Positions 1-9,459 of a DNA stretch of 64,000 nucleotides are shown piece by piece. The translations under genes were made by a program, and so were the position numbers. The stretch is from an uncultured Succinivibrionaceae bacterium. GTDB lineage: Bacteria > Pseudomonadota > Gammaproteobacteria > Enterobacterales > Succinivibrionaceae. The DNA lies in contig UQCV01000003.1 in NCBI GenBank assembly GCA_900539665.1, positions 6,585-70,584 on the forward strand, given 5' to 3'. The notes beneath the pieces are model-generated. The model made no database searches and was not told where the DNA came from. It worked only from the letters and a program-made list of their open reading frames with translations. The first letter of the stretch is position 1; every line of letters begins with the position of its first letter.

Positions 1-798
1 TGTAGGCGGAAGTTTTAGATCTACAGTTTGGGCTTGAATCGACTCTAGGTTTGTAGTCCAATCGGGAATTTGAAAATATTCAGTTGAGAGTACGTGATTG
101 CTAATGTTCGTCTTACTCAAATGGATTGTGCGATCTAGCTGATTTATGGTCGCAGTTGTAGTTAAGTTACCACCATCGAAGTTTAAATTTGCTTGAGCTA
201 GGCATACGTTGTGGTGGCAATCAAGTTCTATCTGACCAGACTCGATATTTCTGTGCCACACTTGAGCAAGATGTAGGTTAATAGTGGAGTAATTGCTGAG
301 TAAATTCTTAGAAAAAGGACTATGCAAATCAAAATTGGAAGTCTTAAGTTCGAGTCCTTTAAAATTCTCGGAGCTTAAGTTTTTTAACCAAACTTTACGA
401 ATTGGGCCAATTAAATTTGGCAGTTGGGCGGTTTGCGCTTCTATAAAAGGCAAATCTTTAAACACAGGGTCAATAAGATCGAGTTCAACCAATTCTAAAC
501 GTTTGGTTTGGCCGGTTAAATAAGACCAAAGGTCAAATTCAAGATATGTTGTTTGGCTTCTACAGATATCCTTGATATTGAGGTCGTAAATAGCAATCGT
601 GCCTGGATAAAGGATGTTATATTCTACTTTTTTTATGGTGACATCATGTCCTAGTTCATTAGTAAGTAGTTGCGCTAAAGGGGTTGCTAAAAAAGGACCT
701 CTAAAGAAAAAAAGTAGCAATAAAAAGACCGCTGCAATTGTAAACAACAATGACAGGCTTAAACGGACGAAAAAATGACGAACAGTTTTAGTTGCCAC
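1..798 (-). CDS. AsmA-family envelope protein, N-terminal part (runs off the window)
   Basis: An open frame of 266 codons runs from a GTG at 798 to the window edge without a stop, so the C-terminus is missing. The GTG lies in the last codons of recG, about 11 bases before its stop codon ends, and has a GGAG Shine-Dalgarno nine bases upstream. The protein starts with a basic stretch, then one strong membrane helix at about residues 12-34. Next comes a segment of the type GHDVTIKKVEYNILYPG, as seen after the anchor in AsmA/YicH/YhdP-type proteins. These proteins are anchored in the inner membrane and have long beta-rich periplasmic domains linked to phospholipid transport. The family call rests on the N-terminus only. 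I cannot tell which AsmA paralogue it is. Confidence 0.65.
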   Translation of the reverse strand, partial: MATKTVRHFFVRLSLSLLFTIAAVFLLLLFFFRGPFLATPLAQLLTNELGHDVTIKKVEYNILYPGTIAIYDLNIKDICRSQTTYLEFDLWSYLTGQTKRLELVELDLIDPVFKDLPFIEAQTAQLPNLIGPIRKVWLKNLSSENFKGLELKTSNFDLHSPFSKNLLSNYSTINLHLAQVWHRNIESGQIELDCHHNVCLAQANLNFDGGNLTTTATINQLDRTIHLSKTNISNHVLSTEYFQIPDWTTNLESIQAQTVDLKLPPT

Positions 799-2890
799 TG
801 AGTTCTTCTCCGGTACGGTACCAACGATCTATAAGGTTTTGCATAGCTTCAGGGTATTGTTGTTCAATAATATCGGCATCAGCAGAAGCTTCATTGATAA
901 TCTTAGTGTCACGAAGCATATTTGCAACTCGGAAATTAAGTTCCCCGGTTTGTTGGGTGCCTAAAAGGTCACCTGGTCCCCGAAATTGCATGTCTTGTTC
1001 GGCGATATAAAAGCCGTTACTGCTTTGTTCTAGAACTTTTAAACGCTGACGTCCAGTAAGACTAAGATTATCAGCATGTAATAAACAGCAAAAAGAAGCT
1101 AATTTGCCACGACCAACACGTCCACGGAGCTGGTGTAGTTGGGCCAAACCGTGTCGTTCTGCGTTTTCAATCACGATTAAAAAGGCATTTGGATTATTCA
1201 CCCCAACTTCAATGACTGAGGTGGCAACCAAAATGTCGATATTTCCATGGTTAAATTCGTCCATAATCTCCTGTTTTTCAGGAGCTTTCATTTGTCCATG
1301 CAGGAGGCCGATTCTTCTTTGAGGTAATACTTGGGCAATGTACGAAGCTGTATTGATGGCATCTTGGCAATCTATCACTTCAGATTCGTTGATTAGACAG
1401 CATACCCAATAAACTTGTTTGCCTTCGGCCACATGCTTTTCAATATGCGCAATAATCGTGTCGCGCATGCTGATTGGACGCACAATGGTGATGATAGGTT
1501 GGCGGTTAGGTGGTAGTTCATCGATGATGGAAATATCCATATCAGCAAAGGCCGTTTGGGCTAAAGTACGCGGAATTGGGGTCGCTGTCATCGAGAGAAT
1601 ATGGGGGATGAAGCCAGTCGAATCGCAGGCTTTTTGGCGTAGAGCCATACGTTGTCTAACCCCAAATCTATGTTGTTCATCGATGATAACTAGGGCTAAA
1701 CGATGGTAAATGACTTCGTTTTGAATAAGGGCATGAGTGCCAATGATTACCTTGACCTCTCCACTTAAGATATCTTCTTGCAGTGCTTGTTTTTCTTTGG
1801 CTTTCATCTTGCCTGTGAGTAACCCAACTTGCACCCCAAATGGTTCTAGGTACTTCACAAAATCTTTGTAGTGTTGTTGGGCTAAAATTTCTGTAGGCAC
1901 CATTACGGCAGCTTGGCAATTGCTTAAAGCTGCAGTTAGGGCGCTCAAGATGGCAACCATGGTTTTACCACAACCTACATCACCTTGAACTAAACGGGTC
2001 ATAGGGATGTTTTGGCTTAGGTCTTTGCTAATATCTGTAAAGGCGCGGCGTTGCGCCTTGGTTAGTTTAAATGGTAGATTTTTTTCAAAATCATCGACCA
2101 TGGAACTTGGCGTGGATAGAGGCAAGGCGTCATATTGACGTGATTTTTGTTTAACTGCGCGTAGAGCTAGGTTGTGAGCTGTAAGTTCTTCAATAATAAC
2201 TCTAGCTTGTGCTGGGGTTTCAAAACGAGCTAAAACCTGTAAATCAGTATTTTTAGGTGGTTGATGAACAAGTTGCAAAGCTTCTTTGAGCGTTAAATGA
2301 TATCGATTTAAAGCTGTTGGTAAATATTCAGGGACATCATGGGCGGACAAAAAATCTAACGCTTGTTTGATATAACGGCGCATCGCTTGTTGTTTAATAC
2401 CAGCAGTTAGGGCATAGCTTGGAGTAAGTGACTCTGAATTTTCGTTAGGGGAGAGAAATTCAGGGTTGGCGAGCTGAGGTTGGTTGTTAAAAAAAGATAG
2501 GCGTCCATAAATGGTAATTTCCGTATTGATGCGTAAGGCATCTTGCTGAAATTTTTTGAAATTAAAAAACGATAAACGGATATAACCAGTACCATCACTA
2601 AGAGTTACTTGAAAAATACTTCCGCGCGGACGGCTATCGAGTTTGGTACTTGTAATAATGCCAGAAATAGTAACTTCTGTGCCTTCATACAAGGGGGTTA
2701 AATCCCCAATGTGAATAATATTGGTGCGATCGGTATAAGAAGTTGGAAAATGAAATAACAAGTCCGCAATAGTAAAAATTCCTATTTTATTTAAAGCGGC
2801 TGTAGACTTGGTTTTAGGACCTAGCCCCGAAATACTGTTAATGGATTCCGTAAAAATAATGTCGGCAGAAGCTGGACTTGTTATATTCAT
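788..2890 (-). CDS. recG: ATP-dependent DNA helicase RecG
   Basis: RecG is a double-strand DNA translocase that remodels stalled replication forks and branched recombination intermediates. At 700 residues it is close to the usual 690. The order is an N-terminal wedge/OB domain (to about residue 150), Walker A GDVGCGKT at 303-310, the DEQH box in IIDEQHRFG near 405, and a C-terminal helicase lobe with HGQM and GRVGRG, ending in the translocation motif region with DLLGTQQTGE. It is fourth in a minus-strand run after pssA (47-base gap) and overlaps the start of the AsmA-like gene. The Shine-Dalgarno (AAAGG) is weak. Identification is firm. Confidence 0.97.
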   Translation of the reverse strand: MNITSPASADIIFTESINSISGLGPKTKSTAALNKIGIFTIADLLFHFPTSYTDRTNIIHIGDLTPLYEGTEVTISGIITSTKLDSRPRGSIFQVTLSDGTGYIRLSFFNFKKFQQDALRINTEITIYGRLSFFNNQPQLANPEFLSPNENSESLTPSYALTAGIKQQAMRRYIKQALDFLSAHDVPEYLPTALNRYHLTLKEALQLVHQPPKNTDLQVLARFETPAQARVIIEELTAHNLALRAVKQKSRQYDALPLSTPSSMVDDFEKNLPFKLTKAQRRAFTDISKDLSQNIPMTRLVQGDVGCGKTMVAILSALTAALSNCQAAVMVPTEILAQQHYKDFVKYLEPFGVQVGLLTGKMKAKEKQALQEDILSGEVKVIIGTHALIQNEVIYHRLALVIIDEQHRFGVRQRMALRQKACDSTGFIPHILSMTATPIPRTLAQTAFADMDISIIDELPPNRQPIITIVRPISMRDTIIAHIEKHVAEGKQVYWVCCLINESEVIDCQDAINTASYIAQVLPQRRIGLLHGQMKAPEKQEIMDEFNHGNIDILVATSVIEVGVNNPNAFLIVIENAERHGLAQLHQLRGRVGRGKLASFCCLLHADNLSLTGRQRLKVLEQSSNGFYIAEQDMQFRGPGDLLGTQQTGELNFRVANMLRDTKIINEASADADIIEQQYPEAMQNLIDRWYRTGEELSGN

Positions 2891-2937
2891 GTGCGACCTT
2901 TAATATCTAAAGATATGTGGCATTACTTAAAGTATGA

Positions 2938-4320
2938 TTAGAGCAATCTTCTTAGTAAAAGCTGCATGCCTAGCTTTTTAACTCTAGTGATCAATTTTTT
3001 AATTTCTTCTGGATATGTATCGAAGCTTTGTAATTCCTCGTGTGAGGTTATTGGTTTGCTGTATTGCATGAGGAATAATCTTTCATGCATAAACTTTTCT
3101 TGTAGAAGATGGTTTACATCATGTATGAGTAAGCCATTTTCAAGATCTAGTCCCCAAGCACGTGGATTAAAGTTGTTGCCGGTGATTAAAGTGTATTCAC
3201 GGTCAATGCTAATGCCTTTGACATGGTAAGTGTTATTACCATTTTTCCATAAATTAACCTTTAAAGTCCCTTTTTTGATGTATTCTTCGTGATTAGCCAC
3301 AAATTCTCTAAGGTTCATTTCATAAAGGTATGGCACTGCTCCAACTTTATTAAATTCTTCACCTTCTCTAATGTAGAAGTCATTAGCAGTTTTGTCACCT
3401 ACAAGCATGGTAACTTCAACCCCACGGTTTAAAGCTTGATTCAAGCTTTTTTGCATGGCTGACGGCAAATTAAAGTAAGGGGTGAACATAACGATCTTTT
3501 GTTCAGCAGCGTCTATAAGCTGCACAATCGTTTTATTCAGTAGGTTGTTTTTACGCCCAAGCCCAACCAAAGGAGTGATACCAATCTTCTTGTTGCTGAT
3601 TTCTTCCTTGTCGAAGTGGTAACCAGTATTACTTAGAATTTTTCTTAGGCCTTTGATTTCTAAAGATAGTTCTTTAGCCGTTGGAATGATAGTTTGGGTT
3701 AAATCTTGGACTGCATTGTTCTGATGAAAAACATTTGTACAATAATTACACATCGCATCAGCTAGTTCATCAGAGACGATTTCATGATATCTATCAAGAC
3801 GGAAGGCGGAGAATTTTTCCAAATATACGTTATTTAAGCTGGCGCCACTAAATAAAACCGTATCGTCGAAAACAAAACCTTTTAAATGCAGAACCCCAAA
3901 AACCTCACGTTTCTTTACTGGAACCCCGTAAATGATAGGGTGAAGCAATTGTTTAGAGGCGAGTTCTCGGTACCATGCGTTATTACCAATCTGGGGACCT
4001 TTACCATGAAGTCCTCGCTGAGCGCGATGAAAATCGACATAAATACGTACGTAAAGCTGAGGATTTTTGGTAATAGCTTGATACAAAGCTTGCATTACTT
4101 CTTGCCCAGCTTCGTCATTTTGCAAATAGAGCGCGCAAATGCAAATACGTTTTTTAGCTGAGGCAATAAGCTCAAGTATACGTTTTCTAAAGAGTTTTGG
4201 ATCTTCAAGCACGTGGTAATCGTTTGGATCAACTGCTATTTGTGGTAGATTAGCAATTTGAGCCTTAGGGCCAAAGGAACCTCGACATAGAATTTTTTTA
4301 ACAATGTTCTTAATATTCAT
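2938..4320 (-). CDS. pssA: CDP-diacylglycerol-serine O-phosphatidyltransferase (phospholipase D type)
   Basis: PssA makes phosphatidylserine from CDP-diacylglycerol and serine, the committed step to phosphatidylethanolamine. The 460-residue protein is close to the roughly 450 of the enterobacterial enzyme. It has two HxKxxxxD motifs of the phospholipase D superfamily: H145/K147/D152 in HLKGFVFD and H366/K368/D373 in HVKGISID. The stretch RIYVDFHRAQRG is typical of PssA. No membrane helix is present, as expected for this ribosome- and membrane-associated type. It starts 14 bases after the M24 peptidase gene, so the two are probably co-transcribed. Confidence 0.95.
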   Translation of the reverse strand: MNIKNIVKKILCRGSFGPKAQIANLPQIAVDPNDYHVLEDPKLFRKRILELIASAKKRICICALYLQNDEAGQEVMQALYQAITKNPQLYVRIYVDFHRAQRGLHGKGPQIGNNAWYRELASKQLLHPIIYGVPVKKREVFGVLHLKGFVFDDTVLFSGASLNNVYLEKFSAFRLDRYHEIVSDELADAMCNYCTNVFHQNNAVQDLTQTIIPTAKELSLEIKGLRKILSNTGYHFDKEEISNKKIGITPLVGLGRKNNLLNKTIVQLIDAAEQKIVMFTPYFNLPSAMQKSLNQALNRGVEVTMLVGDKTANDFYIREGEEFNKVGAVPYLYEMNLREFVANHEEYIKKGTLKVNLWKNGNNTYHVKGISIDREYTLITGNNFNPRAWGLDLENGLLIHDVNHLLQEKFMHERLFLMQYSKPITSHEELQSFDTYPEEIKKLITRVKKLGMQLLLRRLL

Positions 4321-4334
4321 TTTGGGCCTCTAAG

Positions 4335-6272
4335 TTAAAATGCAGCTGTTGCTTTAAGGAGCCAGCTAATCTCAAAATCTGATAAATGTTCTTTTACTAA
4401 TTCACGTACCTTGAAATGATAATCGTTGATCCAAGTGCGTTCATTTTCGGTCAACATGTCTTTGTTGATTAAACGTAGATCAAAAGGTACGAAGGTGATT
4501 GGAGCTAACGTTAGCATTTCTGTTTGGTTGTTTTTGCGGATTAGCTCAGCGGCACTTAAATTTTCACATCTAATACCGTATTCGTTGTCCTTATAGTAGC
4601 CAGGTTCCACGGAAGTTACCATGCCTTGTTTTAGCGCAATTCGTGGTCCTCGAGGGGAGATGGCCTGTGGGCCTTCGTGAACATTGAGACAATGCCCGAC
4701 CCCGTGACCGGTCCCATGGTCATAATTAAGGCCATATTGCCACAAAGGGGCTCTAGCTACGACATCAATGCTGCTAGCATAGGTTCCTAATGGGAAACAA
4801 ATGCGGTGTAAGGCAATCAGGCCTTTAAGCACTAAGGTGAAGCGAGTTTTCATTTCTTCAGTTACACCTGGGCCTACCAAAATAGTACGGGTTATATCAG
4901 TCGTACCATCTACGTATTGTCCCCCGCTATCGACCAAATAAAGTGGATCGAGACCTAGTGGTCTTGGGTTACCTAAATTCTTGTGGTTATAGTGAATAAT
5001 TGAGGCATTAGGGCCTAAGGCTGAAATGGTATCGAAACTGGTTTCTAAAAAGCCTTCTTGTTCAGCTCTAAACTTATACAGTTGATCGCTAATAGTTTGT
5101 TCGTTTTGTTTTTTCGCTAATTCTAACGCAGCGTTATATTGGTTTTCACCGTTAGTGGTTGAGAAGAACGGCTCGGTAAGATGGTCTAACCAAGCTAAGA
5201 AACGACACATTGCTACCGCGTCACGTTGATGACACTTTTTCATGCCAGCTAGTTCAGTTTGGTTCTTGCAGGCCTTAGGTAATTCACACAAATCTTCCCC
5301 AAAAACTAAAGTAGCGCCATTACGTGATAAATTTTCAATTAACCAAGCGTTAGTGGAGTTTGGATTAATGTAGACCTTATCTCCATTTTGGCCCAATCTT
5401 CTAGTAAGTTCTTCCAATCCACTTTCTGGGTAATAATCAACTTTGCCAAAATGGTGCTGAAAATTTGATAATTCGGTTGCCGGGATCTTGTTTAGGTCTA
5501 CAAACCACTCAATGTGTTCTGAAGAGTAGACTACAGCAAAGCTGTTTACTACCGGTAGGTTTGGTACATCGTGACCACGTACATTTAACAGCCAATTCAC
5601 TGACTCGCTTTTCGTCAGAATGGTAGCGTCAACCTGTAGATCACGAAGTTTGCGGGCAATTAATTTGCGTTTTTCGACACTAGGACACCCATTATATTTA
5701 TCTTCGTAAATATAAGCTGGCTTGATTTCAGGAGCGGCGTCTCTTTCGCTTGCTTTTAAACGATCAATAATATTGCCTTGGGTAAAGACTAATTCAATAC
5801 TATCTTTTTTCAACTCTTGGCGTAAATCGCAACATTGTTGATGGCTGATGCATTTTGGGTCGATCCCTACTTTAGAACGAGGTTTAAGGACAGCTCGGAG
5901 CCAAGTAACGAGAGACATTTTTTTAAAGTGAAATGAATCCCACAGAGCGTGGTCTGTTTGTACCCGAGCTTGTAGAGTATAGCGACCATCCACAACAAGG
6001 GCGGCCGAGTTTTGCAGAGTAACTTCGTTACCTTCGTCATCTTGGCAGATTAAGGTGTTGTGCGCGGTTATTTTTTCCCCATCTTTTAAAATGGCAACTG
6101 TACCAGCAGATCCGGTAAAACCAGAAATATAAGATAGTCTTTCGGCTTCTTTGGGGATGTAATCAGATAAGTGCTCATCCACACGTGAAACAATAAGAGC
6201 ATCCAAACCTTCGGTAGCAAGAAGAGCACGAAGTTGTAGGAGTCGGGTAGCGTAGATTGATTGAGAAATCAT
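4335..6272 (-). CDS. Xaa-Pro aminopeptidase, long M24B form
   Basis: This is a dinuclear-metal aminopeptidase predicted to remove an N-terminal residue that precedes proline. At 645 residues it is the long three-domain form: two creatinase-like N-terminal domains (about 1-140 and 150-320), the pita-bread catalytic domain (about 345-560) and a C-terminal tail domain (about 585-645). Metal ligands by motif are D448 and D459 (LVDSGGQYVDGTTD), H523 (GTGHGVGH), E556 (SVEPGYY) and E570 (IRCEN). It resembles cytosolic eukaryotic aminopeptidase P1 more than the roughly 440-residue PepP of E. coli. No signal peptide is seen, so it should be cytoplasmic. The start shares one base with the stop of the upstream membrane protein (TAATG), which suggests translational coupling. 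Confidence 0.92.
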   Translation of the reverse strand: MISQSIYATRLLQLRALLATEGLDALIVSRVDEHLSDYIPKEAERLSYISGFTGSAGTVAILKDGEKITAHNTLICQDDEGNEVTLQNSAALVVDGRYTLQARVQTDHALWDSFHFKKMSLVTWLRAVLKPRSKVGIDPKCISHQQCCDLRQELKKDSIELVFTQGNIIDRLKASERDAAPEIKPAYIYEDKYNGCPSVEKRKLIARKLRDLQVDATILTKSESVNWLLNVRGHDVPNLPVVNSFAVVYSSEHIEWFVDLNKIPATELSNFQHHFGKVDYYPESGLEELTRRLGQNGDKVYINPNSTNAWLIENLSRNGATLVFGEDLCELPKACKNQTELAGMKKCHQRDAVAMCRFLAWLDHLTEPFFSTTNGENQYNAALELAKKQNEQTISDQLYKFRAEQEGFLETSFDTISALGPNASIIHYNHKNLGNPRPLGLDPLYLVDSGGQYVDGTTDITRTILVGPGVTEEMKTRFTLVLKGLIALHRICFPLGTYASSIDVVARAPLWQYGLNYDHGTGHGVGHCLNVHEGPQAISPRGPRIALKQGMVTSVEPGYYKDNEYGIRCENLSAAELIRKNNQTEMLTLAPITFVPFDLRLINKDMLTENERTWINDYHFKVRELVKEHLSDFEISWLLKATAAF

Positions 6273-7015
6273 TATTTTGCCTCTGGCTTTAAGGTGCCAT
6301 TACCATTATTAGTCGCATTCTGAGCCGAAGTTTTGGCTTCAAGGTTGTCTTGGTCTGTTGAAGCCGGGGTGACATGGTATAAATTCCCGAGACGATCGGC
6401 GTAAAGACCTACAGTAGCGGTTTTTAATAACAAAAGCTCTGCTTTTTTCTTCAAAAGATGTCGTTCATGAAGTTGAATGACGGCAAGCATGCAATTACAG
6501 TAACATAACAGTAAAAATAAAATAAGGATCGTGCGGATAACGAGTTCTGATTCGTTAGCAAAAATGATGAAGTAAACCCCAAAACCTGAGAACAAAAGGC
6601 AAATAAATCTAGTGCAAACATTTACCACAGGGGTAAAAATTGAGTTGTTTTGAGCTAGAGTTAAACAGGTCATATTAGTAAAAGAAAAAGCTAATAACGT
6701 AGCAGATGCGGCAATTTTAAGAAAAAGATCGTTCATGCCACTTACATCAAACCACACCATAATTAACCATAAGACTAGAGAAACGGCGTTAAAAATACAG
6801 GCAGGCAACCAAATGTACATGGTTTTGCAACGTGATCTTAAAAATAGATTTATATTGAGGCCGAAATTAAAGAAGAATACTAAAAGCGCTGATAGAGCGA
6901 TCTTTAAGTCAATAAAATCGAAAGCAGGGTTGATTACATTCTTAATACCAATACATAAGGCAACGAGGGCCAACAGGGAAAGTGCAAGAAGCTGTATTTT
7001 TTTAAATTGAATCAT
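6272..7015 (-). CDS. Six-helix inner-membrane protein of unknown function
   Basis: I do not recognise this 247-residue protein. It is strongly hydrophobic, with about six predicted membrane helices (near residues 9-25, 35-58, 68-92, 100-120, 130-152 and 160-180). A cytoplasmic tail of about 60 residues follows, ending in a low-complexity Asn/Thr/Lys stretch. No catalytic or transport motif is visible. It is the first gene of the minus-strand run and its stop overlaps the start of the aminopeptidase (TAATG), so the two are likely made together. A perfect -10 (TATAAT) lies about 50 bases upstream. Confidence 0.7.
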   Translation of the reverse strand: MIQFKKIQLLALSLLALVALCIGIKNVINPAFDFIDLKIALSALLVFFFNFGLNINLFLRSRCKTMYIWLPACIFNAVSLVLWLIMVWFDVSGMNDLFLKIAASATLLAFSFTNMTCLTLAQNNSIFTPVVNVCTRFICLLFSGFGVYFIIFANESELVIRTILILFLLLCYCNCMLAVIQLHERHLLKKKAELLLLKTATVGLYADRLGNLYHVTPASTDQDNLEAKTSAQNATNNGNGTLKPEAK

Positions 7016-7064
7016 AACTGTAAGTCTCTATTCCTGTGGAGCTGTAAATATAGTACTGTATTGA

Positions 7065-7070
7065 ATTATA
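7065..7070 (-). promoter_or_regulatory. Candidate -10 for the membrane protein-M24-pssA-recG run
   Basis: Read on the minus strand this is a perfect TATAAT. The best -35 (CTGCTT, 18 bases upstream) is poor. Its position, about 50 bases before the start at 7015 and ahead of five co-directional genes, makes it a reasonable operon promoter. AT-rich intergenic sequence gives chance matches, so confidence is limited. Confidence 0.35.
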
Positions 7071-7306
7071 CTGTTTTTTGCCATTTATAAGCAGGAAACA
7101 GCTAGCAAATCGGTCAAAAAAAATAGTGTAAATGGACATTATGGAAGGACGATTGTTAGTAGAAAATTAAATTGTCGTTAAAACCTGTGCTAAATCGCAA
7201 AAAATGAATGCATAATGCGAAAAAGTTGTGTATTCGGTAGAATAATTAAAAATAATTAGTTTGGCTTAAAAGACAGATAAACAATTGATAAACAAAGAGG
7301 TGCCTT

Positions 7307-9355
7307 ATGGATAGCAATCCACTATTAGCTCAAGATTTATACCCCGCATTTAGTCGAGTTAAACCAGAACATATTAAACCGGCTATTACTAAGTTGATTG
7401 ACGATTGTCGACGCACGGTTGAGCGAGTGGTTAGTGATGAAGAAAATAAAGAGAATGCCACTTGGGATAGCCTAATTGCTCCAATTGATGAAGCACTGAG
7501 TGTTTTAGGTAAGGCATGGGGGATTGTTACTCATTTAAATAGCGTAGTTTCATCTGATGAATTGCGCGAAGCGCACGACGAAATGCTCCCAATAGTTTCT
7601 GAATTTTATACTTGGTTAGGGCAAAACTATGAGTTATACCAAGCGTATAAAGACCTCTATGCTCATGATAGCTATTTGTTTATGGGAGAAGCGCAGCGTA
7701 GAGCAGTCGAACTTGAACTTCGTGATTTTAAATTAAGTGGTATTGCGCTTGAAGCTGAAGATAAGAAACGTTTTGCGGAATTAAGAGCTAAGCTTTCTGA
7801 ACTATGTTCTAAATTCTCCAACAATGTTTTAGATGCAACTAATGATTTTATCAAGCATGTAACAGACGTTGAAGAATTAAAAGGCCTACCAGAAAGCGCT
7901 TTAGCATTGGCTCGCCAGGAAGCCCAAGCTCATAATATGGACGGTTATATCTTAACCTTAAAATTGCCATCTTATTTGCCTGTTATGCAACATGCGGTTA
8001 ATCGCCAATTACGTGAGGAAATGTATCGCGCATATGTGACCAGAGCATCTGAAATTGGCCCGGCTGCTTCTAAGTTTGATAATACAGAGATCATCAACGA
8101 AGAACTTAAGTATTCAACTGAAATTGCTGAAATGCTTGGTTTTAATACTTACGCTGATCTGTCTTTAGCGACTAAGATGGCAGAATCAAAAGAACAGGTA
8201 TTAGGTTTTCTTGAAGATTTAGCAAAACGCTCTAAAGCCCAAGCTCAAGAGGAAGTTAAGGAAGTGCAAGCCTATGCTAAGAGCAAGGGGGTTTCAGACC
8301 TTAAACCTTGGGATTATCCTTACTACAGCGAAATGCTAAAACAGGAAAAATACTCCATTTCTGATGAACAAATTAGACCGTACTTCCCGCTTAATAAAGT
8401 ATTGTCAGGGCTATTCAATCTTGTAAAAAACTTATTTGGGATTGAAGTAAGACCTCATTTAGGAATGGATACCTGGCATAAAGATGTAAGTTTTTATGAC
8501 ATCCATGATAAAGATGGCAATTTACTAGGTGGGTTCTATACCGACCTTTATGCGCGTGAACGTAAGAATGGTGGGGCGTGGATGGATTCTTGCGTGGGAC
8601 GCAGATATCGTCAAGATGGCAGTCTGCAAACACCAGTAGCTTATCTCATCTGTAATTTTATGCCTCCAATTGGGGATAAACCAGCCCTTTTAAACCATGA
8701 TGAAGTAGAAACTTTGTTCCATGAATTTGGTCATTGCCTCCATCATCTTTTAACTACAGTAGATGTAAGTAGTTTGGCGGGGATCAATAATGTGCCATGG
8801 GATGCAGTGGAAGTTCCAAGTCAGTTTATGGAAAATTTCACTTGGCAGCCTGAAGTTTTAGATTTATTGACTTGCCATGTAGATACTGGAGCTAAGTTAC
8901 CAGCTGAACTCCTAGCGAATATGTTAGCCTCTCGTAATTATCATTCTGCTTTGGCGATGTTAAGACAGCTTGAATTTGCTATTTTCGATCTCAAAGTTTA
9001 TGGGGTTAAAAAGCTTTCTGGGACCGTGCAGGAACTTTTAAACGAAGTAAGAAAAGAGGTTTCTGTTTTGCCAACTGCTGATTTTAATCGCTTCCAAAAT
9101 AGTTTTACTCATATCTTTGCTGGTGGTTATTCTGCTGGGTACTATAGCTACAAGTGGGCAGAAGTCCTTTCATCTGATATTTTTGCTAAATTCGAAGAAT
9201 CAGGTAATGTGATGAGTAGCGAAGTAGGCCATGAATATTTGCATAAGATTCTAGAAAATGGTGGTTCTCACGAATTCATGGAAATGTTTAAGAATTTTAG
9301 AGGACGTGAACCAAGCATTGACGCACTTTTACGTCATAGCGGTATCAAAGCTTAA
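7307..9355 (+). CDS. prlC: Oligopeptidase A (M3 metallopeptidase)
   Basis: PrlC/OpdA is a cytoplasmic zinc oligopeptidase that degrades short peptides, including cleaved signal peptides. Its 682 residues match the usual 680. The zinc motif HEFGH is at residues 472-476 (H472, E473, H476), inside LFHEFGHCLHH, and the later GGYSAGYYSYKWAE segment is characteristic of M3 enzymes. The start is set by a GAGGTG Shine-Dalgarno six bases before the ATG. The gene is transcribed alone, diverging from the membrane protein gene and converging on rnb, with a shared terminator. Confidence 0.96.
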   Translation: MDSNPLLAQDLYPAFSRVKPEHIKPAITKLIDDCRRTVERVVSDEENKENATWDSLIAPIDEALSVLGKAWGIVTHLNSVVSSDELREAHDEMLPIVSEFYTWLGQNYELYQAYKDLYAHDSYLFMGEAQRRAVELELRDFKLSGIALEAEDKKRFAELRAKLSELCSKFSNNVLDATNDFIKHVTDVEELKGLPESALALARQEAQAHNMDGYILTLKLPSYLPVMQHAVNRQLREEMYRAYVTRASEIGPAASKFDNTEIINEELKYSTEIAEMLGFNTYADLSLATKMAESKEQVLGFLEDLAKRSKAQAQEEVKEVQAYAKSKGVSDLKPWDYPYYSEMLKQEKYSISDEQIRPYFPLNKVLSGLFNLVKNLFGIEVRPHLGMDTWHKDVSFYDIHDKDGNLLGGFYTDLYARERKNGGAWMDSCVGRRYRQDGSLQTPVAYLICNFMPPIGDKPALLNHDEVETLFHEFGHCLHHLLTTVDVSSLAGINNVPWDAVEVPSQFMENFTWQPEVLDLLTCHVDTGAKLPAELLANMLASRNYHSALAMLRQLEFAIFDLKVYGVKKLSGTVQELLNEVRKEVSVLPTADFNRFQNSFTHIFAGGYSAGYYSYKWAEVLSSDIFAKFEESGNVMSSEVGHEYLHKILENGGSHEFMEMFKNFRGREPSIDALLRHSGIKA

Positions 9356-9376
9356 TAAACACGGCTTATAACATTA

Positions 9377-9430
9377 AAAATGCCAGTTAGGTTGTAGCTC
9401 ATTTGGGGCTAAATCTAACTGGCATTTTAG
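9377..9430. terminator. Bidirectional terminator between prlC and rnb
   Basis: A perfect 14-base inverted repeat (9377-9390 with 9415-9428) encloses a 24-base loop. The arms begin with AAAA and end with TTTT, so each strand ends its stem in a U-tract. It lies between two converging genes and probably stops transcription both ways. Confidence 0.8.
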
Positions 9431-9459
9431 TTAGTGTTTTAACTACCTAAATCTATATG

